Origin: an uncultured bacterium
GTDB lineage: Bacteria > Acidobacteriota > Thermoanaerobaculia > Thermoanaerobaculales > Thermoanaerobaculaceae
DNA length: 64,000 nt
Assembly: GCA_937924755.1 (NCBI GenBank)
Contig: CALEVZ010000046.1
Location: 1-64,000 of the forward strand
Direction of reading: 5' to 3'
Shown: one piece after another, positions 28,100 to 36,449 of the stretch
How positions within the stretch are numbered: the stretch's first letter is position 1
Layout of the letters: each line of letters begins with the position of its first letter
Program-made: the position numbers and the translations under genes
Notes under the pieces: model-generated
Databases searched by the model: none
Told to the model about the DNA's origin: nothing
What the model saw: only the letters and a program-made list of their open reading frames with translations

Positions 28100-29096
28100 G
28101 TCGTGTAGAAGGCGCCGTCCTTGCGCAGCAGCAGGATTCCGACGGTGTGGGAGGCGAGTCCCTCCCCGGCGCTTAACGCCGGAAAGTACTGGCCGTAGGT
28201 TTTGGCGCCGCCCCGGTCGGCGAAGGTGCAAGAGCCGATCACCGCCCCGGCCACCCCGCCGCCCACGGTCGGCGAACCCGACACCCGGGCCGAGGCGGGA
28301 AACCCCAGCGGATCTGTCACTACGTCGGGGTAGGCGATGGTGGCGTGGGTTCCGGGGACACCGGCGACCAGGGAGTCGGCGAAGACCAGGCTCGAAGAGT
28401 TGCTGGCGATCAGGGGGAGGTGCGCCTCCCACGGCGACTGGTTAGTCGCGACGTTGGCGAGAAAGGCGTTGCCCCTGGCCTCCGGGCGCCAGGAGGCGGT
28501 GACCCACAGCGCCGCTTTGCCTCCCACCAGCACGCGGTTTTCCGTCACGGTGCCGGAATTGTCGGCGATGAGGTTGCCGATCAGCTCGATGGTGGTGGCG
28601 AGGCCGGCGGAGACAAAGACGCTTCCCCCGTTGGCGCTCCCGCTGGCGGTCTGGCAGCGGTTGCCGACGATGGGGGTGGTCCGCAGGTGGCCCACCCCGC
28701 TGCCGGTAGGACGCCGGCGCAGGCCGCCGCCGGTGAGGGTGAGGTTTTCCACCACCAGCGTGCTGCTGAAGCCCTCCGCGTCTAAGGTACCACCCGTACC
28801 CCCGGCATCCACGACGGGCAGGGCCGGGTCGCGGCTGCAGGCGGCAAACCCCTGCCACCAAACTCCGGAGAGGTGCGGTGTGGCGGAGGCCAGGCGGGCG
28901 TCGCTGCGCAGGCGTTCGGAAAAGGTACCGATGGCCACCCGGATCTTCTAATGGCCGCGGCCGCCTGGGCGGTATCCACCGCCGCCTGGATGGAACTGTG
29001 GGTGCCCCCGGGGCCCACGGTGTGAACCGCGGCGCCGGCAGCCGTCGCCGCGAGAACTGCCGCGAGACTCCATGGGGAACAGAGCGGACGTGCCAC
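28100..29096 (-). pseudogene. Broken gene for a secreted beta-helix protein
   Basis: A normal start exists: GTG at 29096 with SD AGGAG, a signal peptide, then TVGPGGTHSSIQAAVDTAQA, typical of right-handed beta-helix (pectate-lyase-like) surface proteins. Near 28950 the frame shifts; the sequence resumes as KIRVAIGTFSERL in another frame, followed by repeats such as TTIELIGNLIADNSGTVTEN and [10 protein letters not shown]. At about 28100 this reading runs into the SPFH fragment without its own C-terminus. One frameshift and one lost end make it non-functional as written. Confidence 0.72.
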
Positions 29097-29255
29097 GACG
29101 TGAGCTCCTGGTGCTCCCGGCCTCTTAAGGATTCTTTCCCCGTGCTTGCCTTGTTCGGGAAGCCGGCGGAGTGTGGCGGGCTCTGGCGCTCCTTGTCAAA
29201 TTCGCGGCATCTCGCTGGCACCGGGCACCGCCTGCGGCTCGGCGACGGGCGCGGG

Positions 29256-29261
29256 TACAAT
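29256..29261 (+). promoter_or_regulatory. -10 box (TACAAT) before carbamoyltransferase cassette
   Basis: TACAAT lies 30 nt before the ATG at 29292. No good -35 box is visible. Confidence 0.4.
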
Positions 29262-29291
29262 GGCGCGCCTGCGAGGGGGGCGTCAGCGACC

Positions 29292-31115
29292 ATGAGTCAA
29301 GCGGTTCTCGGGATTTCGGCCTTTTACCACGACTCCGCCGCCTGCCTGGTGCGGGAGGGGGAGATCGTCGCCGCCGCCCAGGAGGAGCGCTTCACCCGCG
29401 TCAAGCACGACCACCGCTTTCCGCGTCACGCCGTGGAGTACTGCCTGCGGCAGGCGGGCATCGAAGTGAGTGATCTGGCTGCGGTGGCCTTTTACGACAA
29501 GCCTTGGCTCAAGTTCGAGCGCTTGCTGGAGACTTACCTGGCCTTTGCACCCCGCGGGCTGAGCTCCTTTTACAAGTCCATGCCGCTGTGGTTGAAGCAG
29601 AAGCTGTGGATGGGAGAGCTGCTGAAGAAGAAACTGGGGTGGACGGGGGAGGTTTACTTTCCCGAGCACCACCAGTCGCACGCCGCCTCGGCGTTCTTCC
29701 CGTCGCCCTTTCCGCGCGCGGCGGTACTTACCCTGGACGGGGTGGGGGAGTGGGCGACGGCGTCGTGGGGGGTGGGCAGCGGCAACCGCGTCGAGCTGCG
29801 CGCCGAGCTGCGCTTCCCCCACAGCCTGGGGCTGCTCTACTCGGCGTTCACCTACTACACCGGGTTCAAGGTGAATTCGGGGGAGTATAAGGTGATGGGG
29901 CTGGCGCCCTACGGCGAGCCCCGCTACGTGGAGCTGATCCTGACCGAATTGATGGACCTCAAGCAGGACGGGTCGTTCTGGCTCGACCAGTCGTACTTCA
30001 ACTATTGCCAGGGCCTGACCATGACCTCGGAGAAGTTTCATCGCTTGTTCGGCGGCCCGCCGCGGCAGCCGGAATCGGAGCTGACCCAGCGGGAGATGGA
30101 CCTGGCCCGTTCGCTGCAAGACGTCACCGAAGAGGTGGTGCGGCGCATGGCTCGCCACGTGCGCAGGGAAACCGGGGAACGCCACCTGTGCCTGGCGGGG
30201 GGCGTCGCCTTAAACTGCGTGGCCAACGGCAAGGTATTGCGAGATCAGATCTTTGACGACATCTGGATTCAGCCGGCAGCGGGCGACGCCGGGGGCGCCC
30301 TGGGGTCGGCGCTGTTCGTCTGGCACCAGGTGCTGGACCACCCTCGTCGGGCCGACGGCCGCCGGGACCGGCAGCAGGGCTCGTATCTGGGGCCTGCCTT
30401 CTCCACAGACGCCATCGCCGCCTGGCTGGACTCCCGCGGGCTGCCCTACCGGCGGCTGGAGGACGGCGGTGCCCCGGCAGCGGCGGCGCGGCTCATCGCC
30501 GCGGGCAAGGTGGTGGGGTGGCTGGCGGGGCGCATGGAGTTCGGTCCGCGCGCCCTAGGCGCCCGTTCGATCCTGGGGGACGCCCGCAGTCCCGAGATGC
30601 AGTCGGTGATGAACCTGAAGATCAAGTACCGCGAGTCGTTCCGGCCGTTCGCCCCGGCGGTGCTGGCGGAGGACGTGACGGAGTACTTCGAGCTGGACCG
30701 CGAGTCGCCGTACATGCTGCTGGTGGCCGACGTGCAGCCGGCGCGGCGGCGGGCCATGAGCGAGGAGGAGCAACGCCGCTTCGGCATCGCCAAGCTCAAC
30801 GTGCCGCGCTCCGACATCCCGGCGGTCACCCACGTGGACTTTTCGGCGCGTATCCAGACGGTCAACGACCGCGATCACCCGCGCTTCCGCAGGCTGCTGG
30901 AAGAGTTCAAGAAACTCACCGGCCGCAGCGTCATAGTCAACACCTCCTTCAACGTGCGCGGCGAGCCCATCGTGTGTACTCCTGCCGACGCCTATCGGTG
31001 CTTCATGCGCACCGAGATGGATGCGTTGTTGCTGGAAGACTGCCTGTTACACAAGGGTGAGCAGCCGCCCCTGGCGGGCGACAGCGACTGGCGATCGACC
31101 TATAGACTGGACTGA
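29292..31115 (+). CDS. Carbamoyltransferase (NodU/CmcH/SxtI family)
   Basis: The 607-residue enzyme transfers a carbamoyl group from carbamoyl phosphate, via carbamoyl-AMP, to a hydroxyl of a sugar or small molecule. It has the N-terminal ASKHA-like Kae1 domain (GISAFYHDSAACLV, the HHQSHAASAFFPS metal site, LTLDGVGEW, LAGGVALNCVANGK) and the C-terminal carbamoyltransferase domain (GRMEFGPRALGARSILGD, VIVNTSFNVRGEPIVC). All key motifs are present at normal length. It is followed by SxtJ- and DUF5989-type genes, a common cassette in polysaccharide and natural-product loci. Confidence 0.93.
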   Translation: MSQAVLGISAFYHDSAACLVREGEIVAAAQEERFTRVKHDHRFPRHAVEYCLRQAGIEVSDLAAVAFYDKPWLKFERLLETYLAFAPRGLSSFYKSMPLWLKQKLWMGELLKKKLGWTGEVYFPEHHQSHAASAFFPSPFPRAAVLTLDGVGEWATASWGVGSGNRVELRAELRFPHSLGLLYSAFTYYTGFKVNSGEYKVMGLAPYGEPRYVELILTELMDLKQDGSFWLDQSYFNYCQGLTMTSEKFHRLFGGPPRQPESELTQREMDLARSLQDVTEEVVRRMARHVRRETGERHLCLAGGVALNCVANGKVLRDQIFDDIWIQPAAGDAGGALGSALFVWHQVLDHPRRADGRRDRQQGSYLGPAFSTDAIAAWLDSRGLPYRRLEDGGAPAAAARLIAAGKVVGWLAGRMEFGPRALGARSILGDARSPEMQSVMNLKIKYRESFRPFAPAVLAEDVTEYFELDRESPYMLLVADVQPARRRAMSEEEQRRFGIAKLNVPRSDIPAVTHVDFSARIQTVNDRDHPRFRRLLEEFKKLTGRSVIVNTSFNVRGEPIVCTPADAYRCFMRTEMDALLLEDCLLHKGEQPPLAGDSDWRSTYRLD

Positions 31116-31117
31116 CC

Positions 31118-31609
31118 ATGACTGAGACGGCACGCTCGCCCCACCCCGTAACTGCCACGGAGTGCGACCGGCGGGACGTCTGGCCGGTGGCGGGAGAGAT
31201 CGCGGGGCCAGGCCTGCCAGCGGCGGCTCCGCAGCGGGTCCTGCGCCGCTTCGGCCTGGTAATGGCCGCGGCCCTGGCGCTGCTGGGCGGACTTGTGATG
31301 TGGAAAGGGCGCCCGGCGGGGCCGTACCTGCTTGCCGCCGCCGCCGCGTTCGCCCTCGCCGCGGTGGCCGTGCCGCGGCTGCTGGCGCCGGTGGAGGGGG
31401 TCTGGATGGCCCTGGCCCGCATCCTGGGAACGGTGATGACCTACCTCGTCCTGACCCTCACCTGGGTGCTGTTGCTGACCCCGATCGGGCTGGCGATGCG
31501 TCTGGCGGGCAAAGACTTCCTCGCCATGCGCCGGCAGCGGCAGCGGCCGACGTGGTGGATTGCAGTGGAACAGGACGGCCCGTGCGGCCGTCCCGACAAG
31601 CCCTTTTAG
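31118..31609 (+). CDS. SxtJ-family membrane protein
   Basis: A 163-residue protein with a soluble N-terminus and three or four membrane segments (about residues 45-125), ending in a short basic tail MRRQRQRPTWW. This is the SxtJ-type protein regularly encoded directly after NodU/SxtI-like carbamoyltransferases; its function is unknown. It begins 2 bp after the carbamoyltransferase stop, so the genes are co-translated. Confidence 0.78.
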   Translation: MTETARSPHPVTATECDRRDVWPVAGEIAGPGLPAAAPQRVLRRFGLVMAAALALLGGLVMWKGRPAGPYLLAAAAAFALAAVAVPRLLAPVEGVWMALARILGTVMTYLVLTLTWVLLLTPIGLAMRLAGKDFLAMRRQRQRPTWWIAVEQDGPCGRPDKPF

Positions 31610-31617
31610 GGGGAACG

Positions 31618-31776
31618 ATGGCGCGGCAAAGTTCGCTCGCTCTGCTGTGGCAGTACCTGAAGGCACGCAAGAAATGGTGGCTGGTCCCCATCATGGTGTT
31701 TCTGCTGCTTTTGAGCCTCCTGATCGTGCTTACCGAGGGCTCTGCGGTGGCCCCCTTCATTTACGCCCTGTTTTAG
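31618..31776 (+). CDS. DUF5989 / SxtK-like small membrane protein
   Basis: A 52-residue protein with one central membrane helix (WWLVPIMVFLLLLSLLIVL) after a WQYLKARKKW head, ending EGSAVAPFIYALF. This pattern is that of DUF5989, the usual third gene of carbamoyltransferase cassettes. SD GGGGGAA precedes the ATG 8 bp after the SxtJ-like gene. Its stop overlaps the end of the convergent SGNH hydrolase gene by 20 bp. Confidence 0.8.
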   Translation: MARQSSLALLWQYLKARKKWWLVPIMVFLLLLSLLIVLTEGSAVAPFIYALF

Positions 31777-32824
31777 GCCACCCTCCTTCTGCGCGCAGCC
31801 AGTCCGCCAGCAGTTGGGCAGCCAGGGCGTTGCCGGCGAGGTTCCAGTGGGAGTCATTGAGGCGGTACAGGCGCTGCTGGCCGGCCGCGGCTCGAAACGC
31901 CGCGGTGAGATCCAGCACCGGCACGCCCAGCGCGGTCATCCGCTCGGCGAGTTCCCGATTGGGGCGATCCCAATCGAAATCGGCGTCATCTTGGGCCGGT
32001 GGCAGCGCCAGCACTTCCCGCCGCAGTTGCGCGTCGACCTGCAGCTCGTCGGGAACGAGCACCACCATCAGGGGAGCTCCGGCGCCGGCGGCGAGGCGCT
32101 GCAGCCTACCGAGGGGCTCCTCGGTCTGGGCGAGGAGGTCGTGGAAGTGCGGAAGGTGGGGGTCGAAGATGGCTGCCCGCGCCTTTTCCAGCCCCAGGTA
32201 GGTGTGACGATCGAAGTTGGGTAGTTCGTCGTCATAGATCGCCGGCCCGTGGATGACGCGACCTCGGTAGGCGGGCAGAACGCGGGTAAGGTAGCGGAGG
32301 AGATCCACGACGAAGGATCGCCGCCGGGCGGGGGGCCGGGCGCTCTCGATGAAGTCGTTGCCCACGAAGACGAAGCACAGTACCAGGTCGGGGGAGTAGG
32401 CGAGGCCCTCCCGTCGAAGCATCTCGGCGTACTGGGGCGGAGCGGTACCCGGAATGCCCAGGTTGATGACCTCGATGGCCGCCTGCGAGGCCTCGTTTAG
32501 GTAGCGTTCTAGGAGGGAGGCAAAGCTATACTCCCGTGGCACGGTGGCGAAGACGAAGGAGTCGCCAATGGCAAGGACGCGGTAGGTGCCTTGGGCCTTG
32601 GCGATGCTTCGCTCGCGGTCGTTGAAACCCCGTGAATTGAGCCGGTCTTGGTAGTTGGGGGCGTGGGGGCGGCCCCGGAAGCGATTGTAATCTTCAGAGG
32701 CGAAGATGAAACTGGGTCGCAGGGCATGCACCGCGCGCAGCCCCAGCTCGGCAACGGTCGAGGTGACCAGAACTACGCCAAGCACGGACCCCACGGATTG
32801 CAGCCGTCGCCAGAGTGCGGACAC
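31757..32824 (-). CDS. Membrane-anchored SGNH-type hydrolase
   Basis: The protein has an N-terminal membrane segment (SVGSVLGVVLVTSTVAELGL) and an SGNH/GDSL fold: block I AIGDSFVFA, a GNDF element, and the catalytic pair in LNDSHWNLAGNALAAQLL. Similar proteins act as polysaccharide O-acetyl esterases or transferases (AlgX/AlgJ-like). Its place beside the carbamoyltransferase cassette suggests the same glycan. The frame is open upstream; I choose GTG 32824 (355 residues) because TACCAT lies 7 nt before it, the leaderless spacing used by other genes here. GTG 32884 is an alternative. Confidence 0.75.
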   Translation of the reverse strand: MSALWRRLQSVGSVLGVVLVTSTVAELGLRAVHALRPSFIFASEDYNRFRGRPHAPNYQDRLNSRGFNDRERSIAKAQGTYRVLAIGDSFVFATVPREYSFASLLERYLNEASQAAIEVINLGIPGTAPPQYAEMLRREGLAYSPDLVLCFVFVGNDFIESARPPARRRSFVVDLLRYLTRVLPAYRGRVIHGPAIYDDELPNFDRHTYLGLEKARAAIFDPHLPHFHDLLAQTEEPLGRLQRLAAGAGAPLMVVLVPDELQVDAQLRREVLALPPAQDDADFDWDRPNRELAERMTALGVPVLDLTAAFRAAAGQQRLYRLNDSHWNLAGNALAAQLLADWLRAEGGWPKTGRK

Positions 32825-32831
32825 ACCGACT

Positions 32832-32837
32832 ATGGTA
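32832..32837 (-). promoter_or_regulatory. -10 box (TACCAT) of leaderless SGNH hydrolase gene
   Basis: On the minus strand TACCAT is 7 nt upstream of GTG 32824. It lies about 70 bp from the divergent hox promoter, so the two could be coordinated. Confidence 0.4.
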
Positions 32838-32909
32838 ACCCGGCGGGCGGCAAGCCCCTGCTGCGAAGAAGGGATTTGCTTCACATTTGTGATAAGCACG
32901 AACTTTCTC

Positions 32910-32938
32910 TTGACAGTTGAAGCCAGCGATCCTATCTT
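32910..32938 (+). promoter_or_regulatory. Sigma70-type promoter of the hox operon
   Basis: A consensus -35 TTGACA (32910-32915), a 17-bp spacer and a -10 TATCTT (32933-32938). It would give a 5' untranslated leader of about 130 nt before hoxE. Confidence 0.75.
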
Positions 32939-33036
32939 GGTGGAGAGGCCGCCCTGGGGTTGGCCGGTGGCCGGGGTCGGCGGCTGGCTTGGGGGCAGGT
33001 GACACAGCCGGTAGGAGCAGTGGAGAGCCGGGACGG

Positions 33037-33057
33037 CGGCGAGGCCGAGCCTCGCCG
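33037..33057 (+). promoter_or_regulatory. Hairpin in the hox leader
   Basis: CGGCGAGGC / GCCTCGCCG form a perfect 9-bp stem with a 3-nt loop, ending 4 nt before the hoxE Shine-Dalgarno sequence (GGGGGAGG, 33062-33069). It could affect translation or mRNA stability; no known riboswitch is recognised. Confidence 0.5.
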
Positions 33058-33075
33058 GAGAGGGGGAGGACAGGC

Positions 33076-33585
33076 GTGGGGAGGTACGATGCACGACCCG
33101 CGGCACCATCGGCGGATGCGCGCTGGAAGATGGTGGAGGCCACCATGCGCAAGCTGGGGTACCGCAGCGACGCCCTCATCGAGACACTGCACACCGTACA
33201 AGAGAACTTCGGCCACCTGGACCTGGAGGCCCTGAAGTACGTGGCCGCCTGCCTGCGGCAACCCCTCTCCCGGGTGTATGGGGTGGCCACCTTCTATCAC
33301 TTCTTCTCCCTGCAGCCCAAGGGCAAGCACTGCTGCATCGTGTGCACCGGTACCGCGTGTTACATCAAGGGGGCGGGGGAAGTACTGAGCGGCCTGGAGG
33401 GGCGCTGGGGGGTCAAGGCGGGGGAAACCACGCCTGACGGTATGCTGTCGGTGGGCACGGCGCGCTGCCTGGGGGCCTGCGGAGCGGCGCCGGTGGTGGT
33501 GTTCGACGAGGAGATGCTGGGCAAGGTGACGCCCGAGATGGCTCTGGCGCGCACCGAGGAGTGGATGAGCCATGCCGACCATTGA
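33076..33585 (+). CDS. hoxE: NAD-linked [NiFe] hydrogenase subunit HoxE
   Basis: HoxE is the NuoE-like [2Fe-2S] subunit of the bidirectional hydrogenase diaphorase. The 169-residue protein has the helical N-terminal part (YRSDALIETLHTVQENFGHL) and a thioredoxin-like Fe-S domain with the cysteine pairs CTGTAC and CLGAC. The start is GTG 33076 with SD GGGGGAGG; the longer open frame to 32917 would run through the promoter leader. It overlaps hoxF by 14 bp. Confidence 0.92.
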   Translation: MGRYDARPAAPSADARWKMVEATMRKLGYRSDALIETLHTVQENFGHLDLEALKYVAACLRQPLSRVYGVATFYHFFSLQPKGKHCCIVCTGTACYIKGAGEVLSGLEGRWGVKAGETTPDGMLSVGTARCLGACGAAPVVVFDEEMLGKVTPEMALARTEEWMSHADH

Positions 33586-35185
33586 GGAGTTGACCGAGAT
33601 CGCCGAGCGCGAGCGGGAGCGCTGGCGGGGGTTTGCGCACCGCATCCTGGTGTGCACGGCCTCCGGCTGTGCCTCCGCCGGGAGCGGGGCGGTGCTGGAG
33701 GCGCTGCAGCAGGAGGTGAAGCGGCAGGGGATGGAGGAACGCTGCGTTGTCAAGGGGGTGGGGTGCCTGGGCCTGTGCGCCGCCGCCCCTCTGGTGGCGG
33801 TGGAGTCCGCCGATCTCCTGTACCAGGGGGTGGCCCCGGGGGACGCCGGGGAGATCGTCGCCGCCCTCGGCCGGCAGCCCGTCGCGCGACTCGCCTGCCC
33901 GGTGGACATCCCGTTCTTCCGAAAGCAAATGAAGATCGTGCTGGAGAACTCCGGGGTGATCGATCCGGAGCGCATTGAGGACGCCATCGCCCACGGCGGC
34001 TGGCAGGCCCTGGTGACGGCCCTCACCGAGATGCGCCCGCACGAGGTGATCGAGCAGGTCACCCGCTCCGGCCTGCGCGGCCGGGGGGGCGGGGGCTACC
34101 CCACGGGGCTGAAGTGGACCACCGTGGCCAAGGCCGGGGCGGGGGAGAAGTACGTCATCTGCAACGCCGACGAGGGGGACCCGGGGGCCTTCATGGACCG
34201 TTCGGTGCTGGAGTCGGACCCCCACCGGGTGCTCGAGGGGATGGCCATTGCCGCATATGCCGTGGGGGCCAACAAGGGGTTCATCTACTGCCGCGCCGAA
34301 TACCCCCTGGCGGTCAAGCGCCTGGAGCTGGCCATTAAGCAGGCGCGGCGCCTCAACCTTTTGGGCAACAACATCCTGGGCACGCCCTTCTCGTTTGCCG
34401 TGGAGGTGCGCCTGGGGGCGGGGGCCTTCGTGTGCGGGGAGGAGACGGCGCTGATGGCCTCCATCGAGGGGAAGCAGGGGCGGCCCCGTCCCCGCCCCCC
34501 CTACCCGGCGGAGCTGGGGTTGTTCGGCAAGCCGACGCTCATCAACAACGTGGAGACCTTCGCCAACGTCCCCGCCATCATCCGCGAGGGGGGGGAGTGG
34601 TTCGCCCGCATCGGTACTGCTCACTCCAAGGGCACCAAGGTGTTCGCCCTGGCCGGCAAGGTGGTGAACACAGGGCTCATCGAGGTGCCCATGGGCACCA
34701 CCTTGAGGGAAATCATCGAGGAGATCGGCGGCGGTGTGCCCGATGGCGTCCGCTGCAAGGCGGTTCAGACCGGGGGACCGTCCGGGGGGTGCATTCCGGC
34801 GGCCTACTTCGACACCCCGGTGGACTACGAGTCCTTGAGGGAGCTGGGCTCCATGATGGGATCGGGGGGCATGATCGTCATGGACGAGAGCTCCTCCATG
34901 GTGGACGTGGCCCGCTACTTCATGGAGTTCTGCACCGCCGAGTCGTGCGGCAAGTGCGTGCCCTGCCGCGCCGGCACGCAGCAGGTGCATGACCTGTTGG
35001 TCAAGCTGCTGCGGGGCGAGGGGAGCGAGGAGGACCTGGCTCTCATCGAGGAGCTGTGCGAACTCATGCGGGAGGCCAGCCTGTGCGGCCTGGGGCAGTC
35101 GGCGCCCAACCCGGTGACGTCCACCCTGCGCCACTTTAAGGGGGAGTACGAAGCCCTGCTGGCCGGAAGGGGAGGTGAGGTATGA
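33572..35185 (+). CDS. hoxF: NAD-linked [NiFe] hydrogenase diaphorase subunit HoxF
   Basis: HoxF carries the FMN and NAD(H) site of the hydrogenase. The 537-residue protein has an N-terminal thioredoxin-like [2Fe-2S] domain (CTASGCAS and CLGLCAAAP cysteines), the NuoF core with the glycine-rich [14 protein letters not shown] and [15 protein letters not shown] motifs, and the [4Fe-4S] motif [11 protein letters not shown] with a later cysteine in [12 protein letters not shown]. It has no C-terminal ferredoxin domain, unlike the NuoF-like protein at 55989. It overlaps hoxU by 4 bp. Confidence 0.94.
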   Translation: MPTIEELTEIAERERERWRGFAHRILVCTASGCASAGSGAVLEALQQEVKRQGMEERCVVKGVGCLGLCAAAPLVAVESADLLYQGVAPGDAGEIVAALGRQPVARLACPVDIPFFRKQMKIVLENSGVIDPERIEDAIAHGGWQALVTALTEMRPHEVIEQVTRSGLRGRGGGGYPTGLKWTTVAKAGAGEKYVICNADEGDPGAFMDRSVLESDPHRVLEGMAIAAYAVGANKGFIYCRAEYPLAVKRLELAIKQARRLNLLGNNILGTPFSFAVEVRLGAGAFVCGEETALMASIEGKQGRPRPRPPYPAELGLFGKPTLINNVETFANVPAIIREGGEWFARIGTAHSKGTKVFALAGKVVNTGLIEVPMGTTLREIIEEIGGGVPDGVRCKAVQTGGPSGGCIPAAYFDTPVDYESLRELGSMMGSGGMIVMDESSSMVDVARYFMEFCTAESCGKCVPCRAGTQQVHDLLVKLLRGEGSEEDLALIEELCELMREASLCGLGQSAPNPVTSTLRHFKGEYEALLAGRGGEV

Positions 35186-35910
35186 GCAACCCCAACCCGG
35201 CGGTGCGCATCAAGACCCTGAAAATCGACGGCCGGGACGTCGGCGCCCGGGAGGACGAGACCATCCTGGAGGTGGCGCGGGAAAACGGCATCCGCATTCC
35301 CACCCTGTGCGCCTTCGAGGGACTGTCCACGGTGGGGGCGTGCCGCCTGTGTCTGGTGGAAATCAAAGGGTGGTCCCGCCTGGTGCCGGCCTGCGTCACC
35401 CGCGTGGAGGAGGGGATCGAGGTGATCGCCAACTCCGAGCGGCTGCAGCGCCACCGCCGGCTCATTGTGGAGTTGCTGCTGGCCGAGCGCAACCACGTGT
35501 GCTCGGTGTGCGTGGCCAACGGCCACTGCGAGCTGCAGGATCTGGCGGTGGAGCTGGGGATCACCCGGGTGCGGGTGCCCTACCGCTACCCCCGCTTTGC
35601 GGTGGACGCCTCCCACCCCCGCTTTGTGGTGGACCACAACCGCTGCGTGCTCTGCAACCGTTGCGTGCGGGTGTGCGACGAGGTTGAAGGGGCCCACACC
35701 TGGGACGTCATGGGCCGGGGGGTGGACAGCACGGTGATCACCGACCTGAACCAGCCGTGGGGGGCCTCCGAGAGCTGCACCTCCTGCGGAAAGTGTGTGC
35801 ACGTCTGCCCCACCGGTGCCCTGTCGGAGAAACAGAACTTGGCGGGAGCCAGCCTGAAGCGGCGGCAGTTCTTGCCCTACCTGCAGCTCATGCGGGAGGC
35901 CCGGCGATGA
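35182..35910 (+). CDS. hoxU: NAD-linked [NiFe] hydrogenase Fe-S subunit HoxU
   Basis: HoxU wires electrons between HoxF and the HoxYH hydrogenase. The 242-residue protein is the N-terminal part of NuoG: a [2Fe-2S] plant-ferredoxin-type domain ([18 protein letters not shown]), a His/Cys cluster segment ([15 protein letters not shown]), and two [4Fe-4S] motifs ([11 protein letters not shown] and [14 protein letters not shown]). All ligands are present. It overlaps hoxF and hoxY by 4 bp each. Confidence 0.94.
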   Translation: MSNPNPAVRIKTLKIDGRDVGAREDETILEVARENGIRIPTLCAFEGLSTVGACRLCLVEIKGWSRLVPACVTRVEEGIEVIANSERLQRHRRLIVELLLAERNHVCSVCVANGHCELQDLAVELGITRVRVPYRYPRFAVDASHPRFVVDHNRCVLCNRCVRVCDEVEGAHTWDVMGRGVDSTVITDLNQPWGASESCTSCGKCVHVCPTGALSEKQNLAGASLKRRQFLPYLQLMREARR

Positions 35911-36440
35911 GTGCCCCACGCCTTGCCACGGTGTGGCTGGACGGCTGCTCCGGTTGCCACATGTCCTTCCTGGACACGGACGACGCCCTGTTGGAGCTCG
36001 CCGGGTTGTGCACGGTGGTGTACAGCCCCTTGGTGGATGCCAAGGAGTTCCCGGAAGAGGTGGACGTGACTCTGGTGGAGGGGTCGGTCTCCACCGTGGA
36101 GGACGAGGAGAAGATCACCAAGGTGCGCGGCCGCACCCGCATCCTGGTGTCGCTGGGGGACTGCGCCGTGACGGGCAACGTCCCGGCCATGCGCACCCCC
36201 TTCCCTTTGGAGGAGGTACTGCATCGAGCCTACGTGGAAACCGCCCAACTCAACCCCGGGCCCCCCACCAAGGTGATCCCTCGCCTGCTGCCCCGGGTGC
36301 GGCCAGTGCACGAGGTGGTGCCGGTGGACGTGGTGATCCCCGGCTGCCCCCCGCCGGCTGGGGCCATCCTGGAAACCGTCAAAGCGCTGCTGGCCGGACA
36401 GATGCCGCGGGTGGCGGAGCTCACCCGCTTCGGCAGATAG
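35907..36440 (+). CDS. hoxY: [NiFe] hydrogenase small subunit HoxY
   Basis: HoxY is the small hydrogenase subunit holding the proximal [4Fe-4S] cluster. The 177-residue protein has C14 and C17 in DGCSGCHMS, a third cysteine in [15 protein letters not shown], and a fourth in PGCPPPAGA. It lacks a Tat signal, as expected of a cytoplasmic group 3d enzyme. It is followed 9 bp later by hoxH. Confidence 0.94.
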   Translation: MSAPRLATVWLDGCSGCHMSFLDTDDALLELAGLCTVVYSPLVDAKEFPEEVDVTLVEGSVSTVEDEEKITKVRGRTRILVSLGDCAVTGNVPAMRTPFPLEEVLHRAYVETAQLNPGPPTKVIPRLLPRVRPVHEVVPVDVVIPGCPPPAGAILETVKALLAGQMPRVAELTRFGR

Positions 36441-36449
36441 GAGGGGGCC

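Noticed and set aside
29292-31776. Saxitoxin-type biosynthetic cluster
   Set aside because: Only the carbamoyltransferase and two small membrane proteins resemble sxtI, J and K; the core biosynthetic genes are absent, and these three genes are common outside toxin loci.
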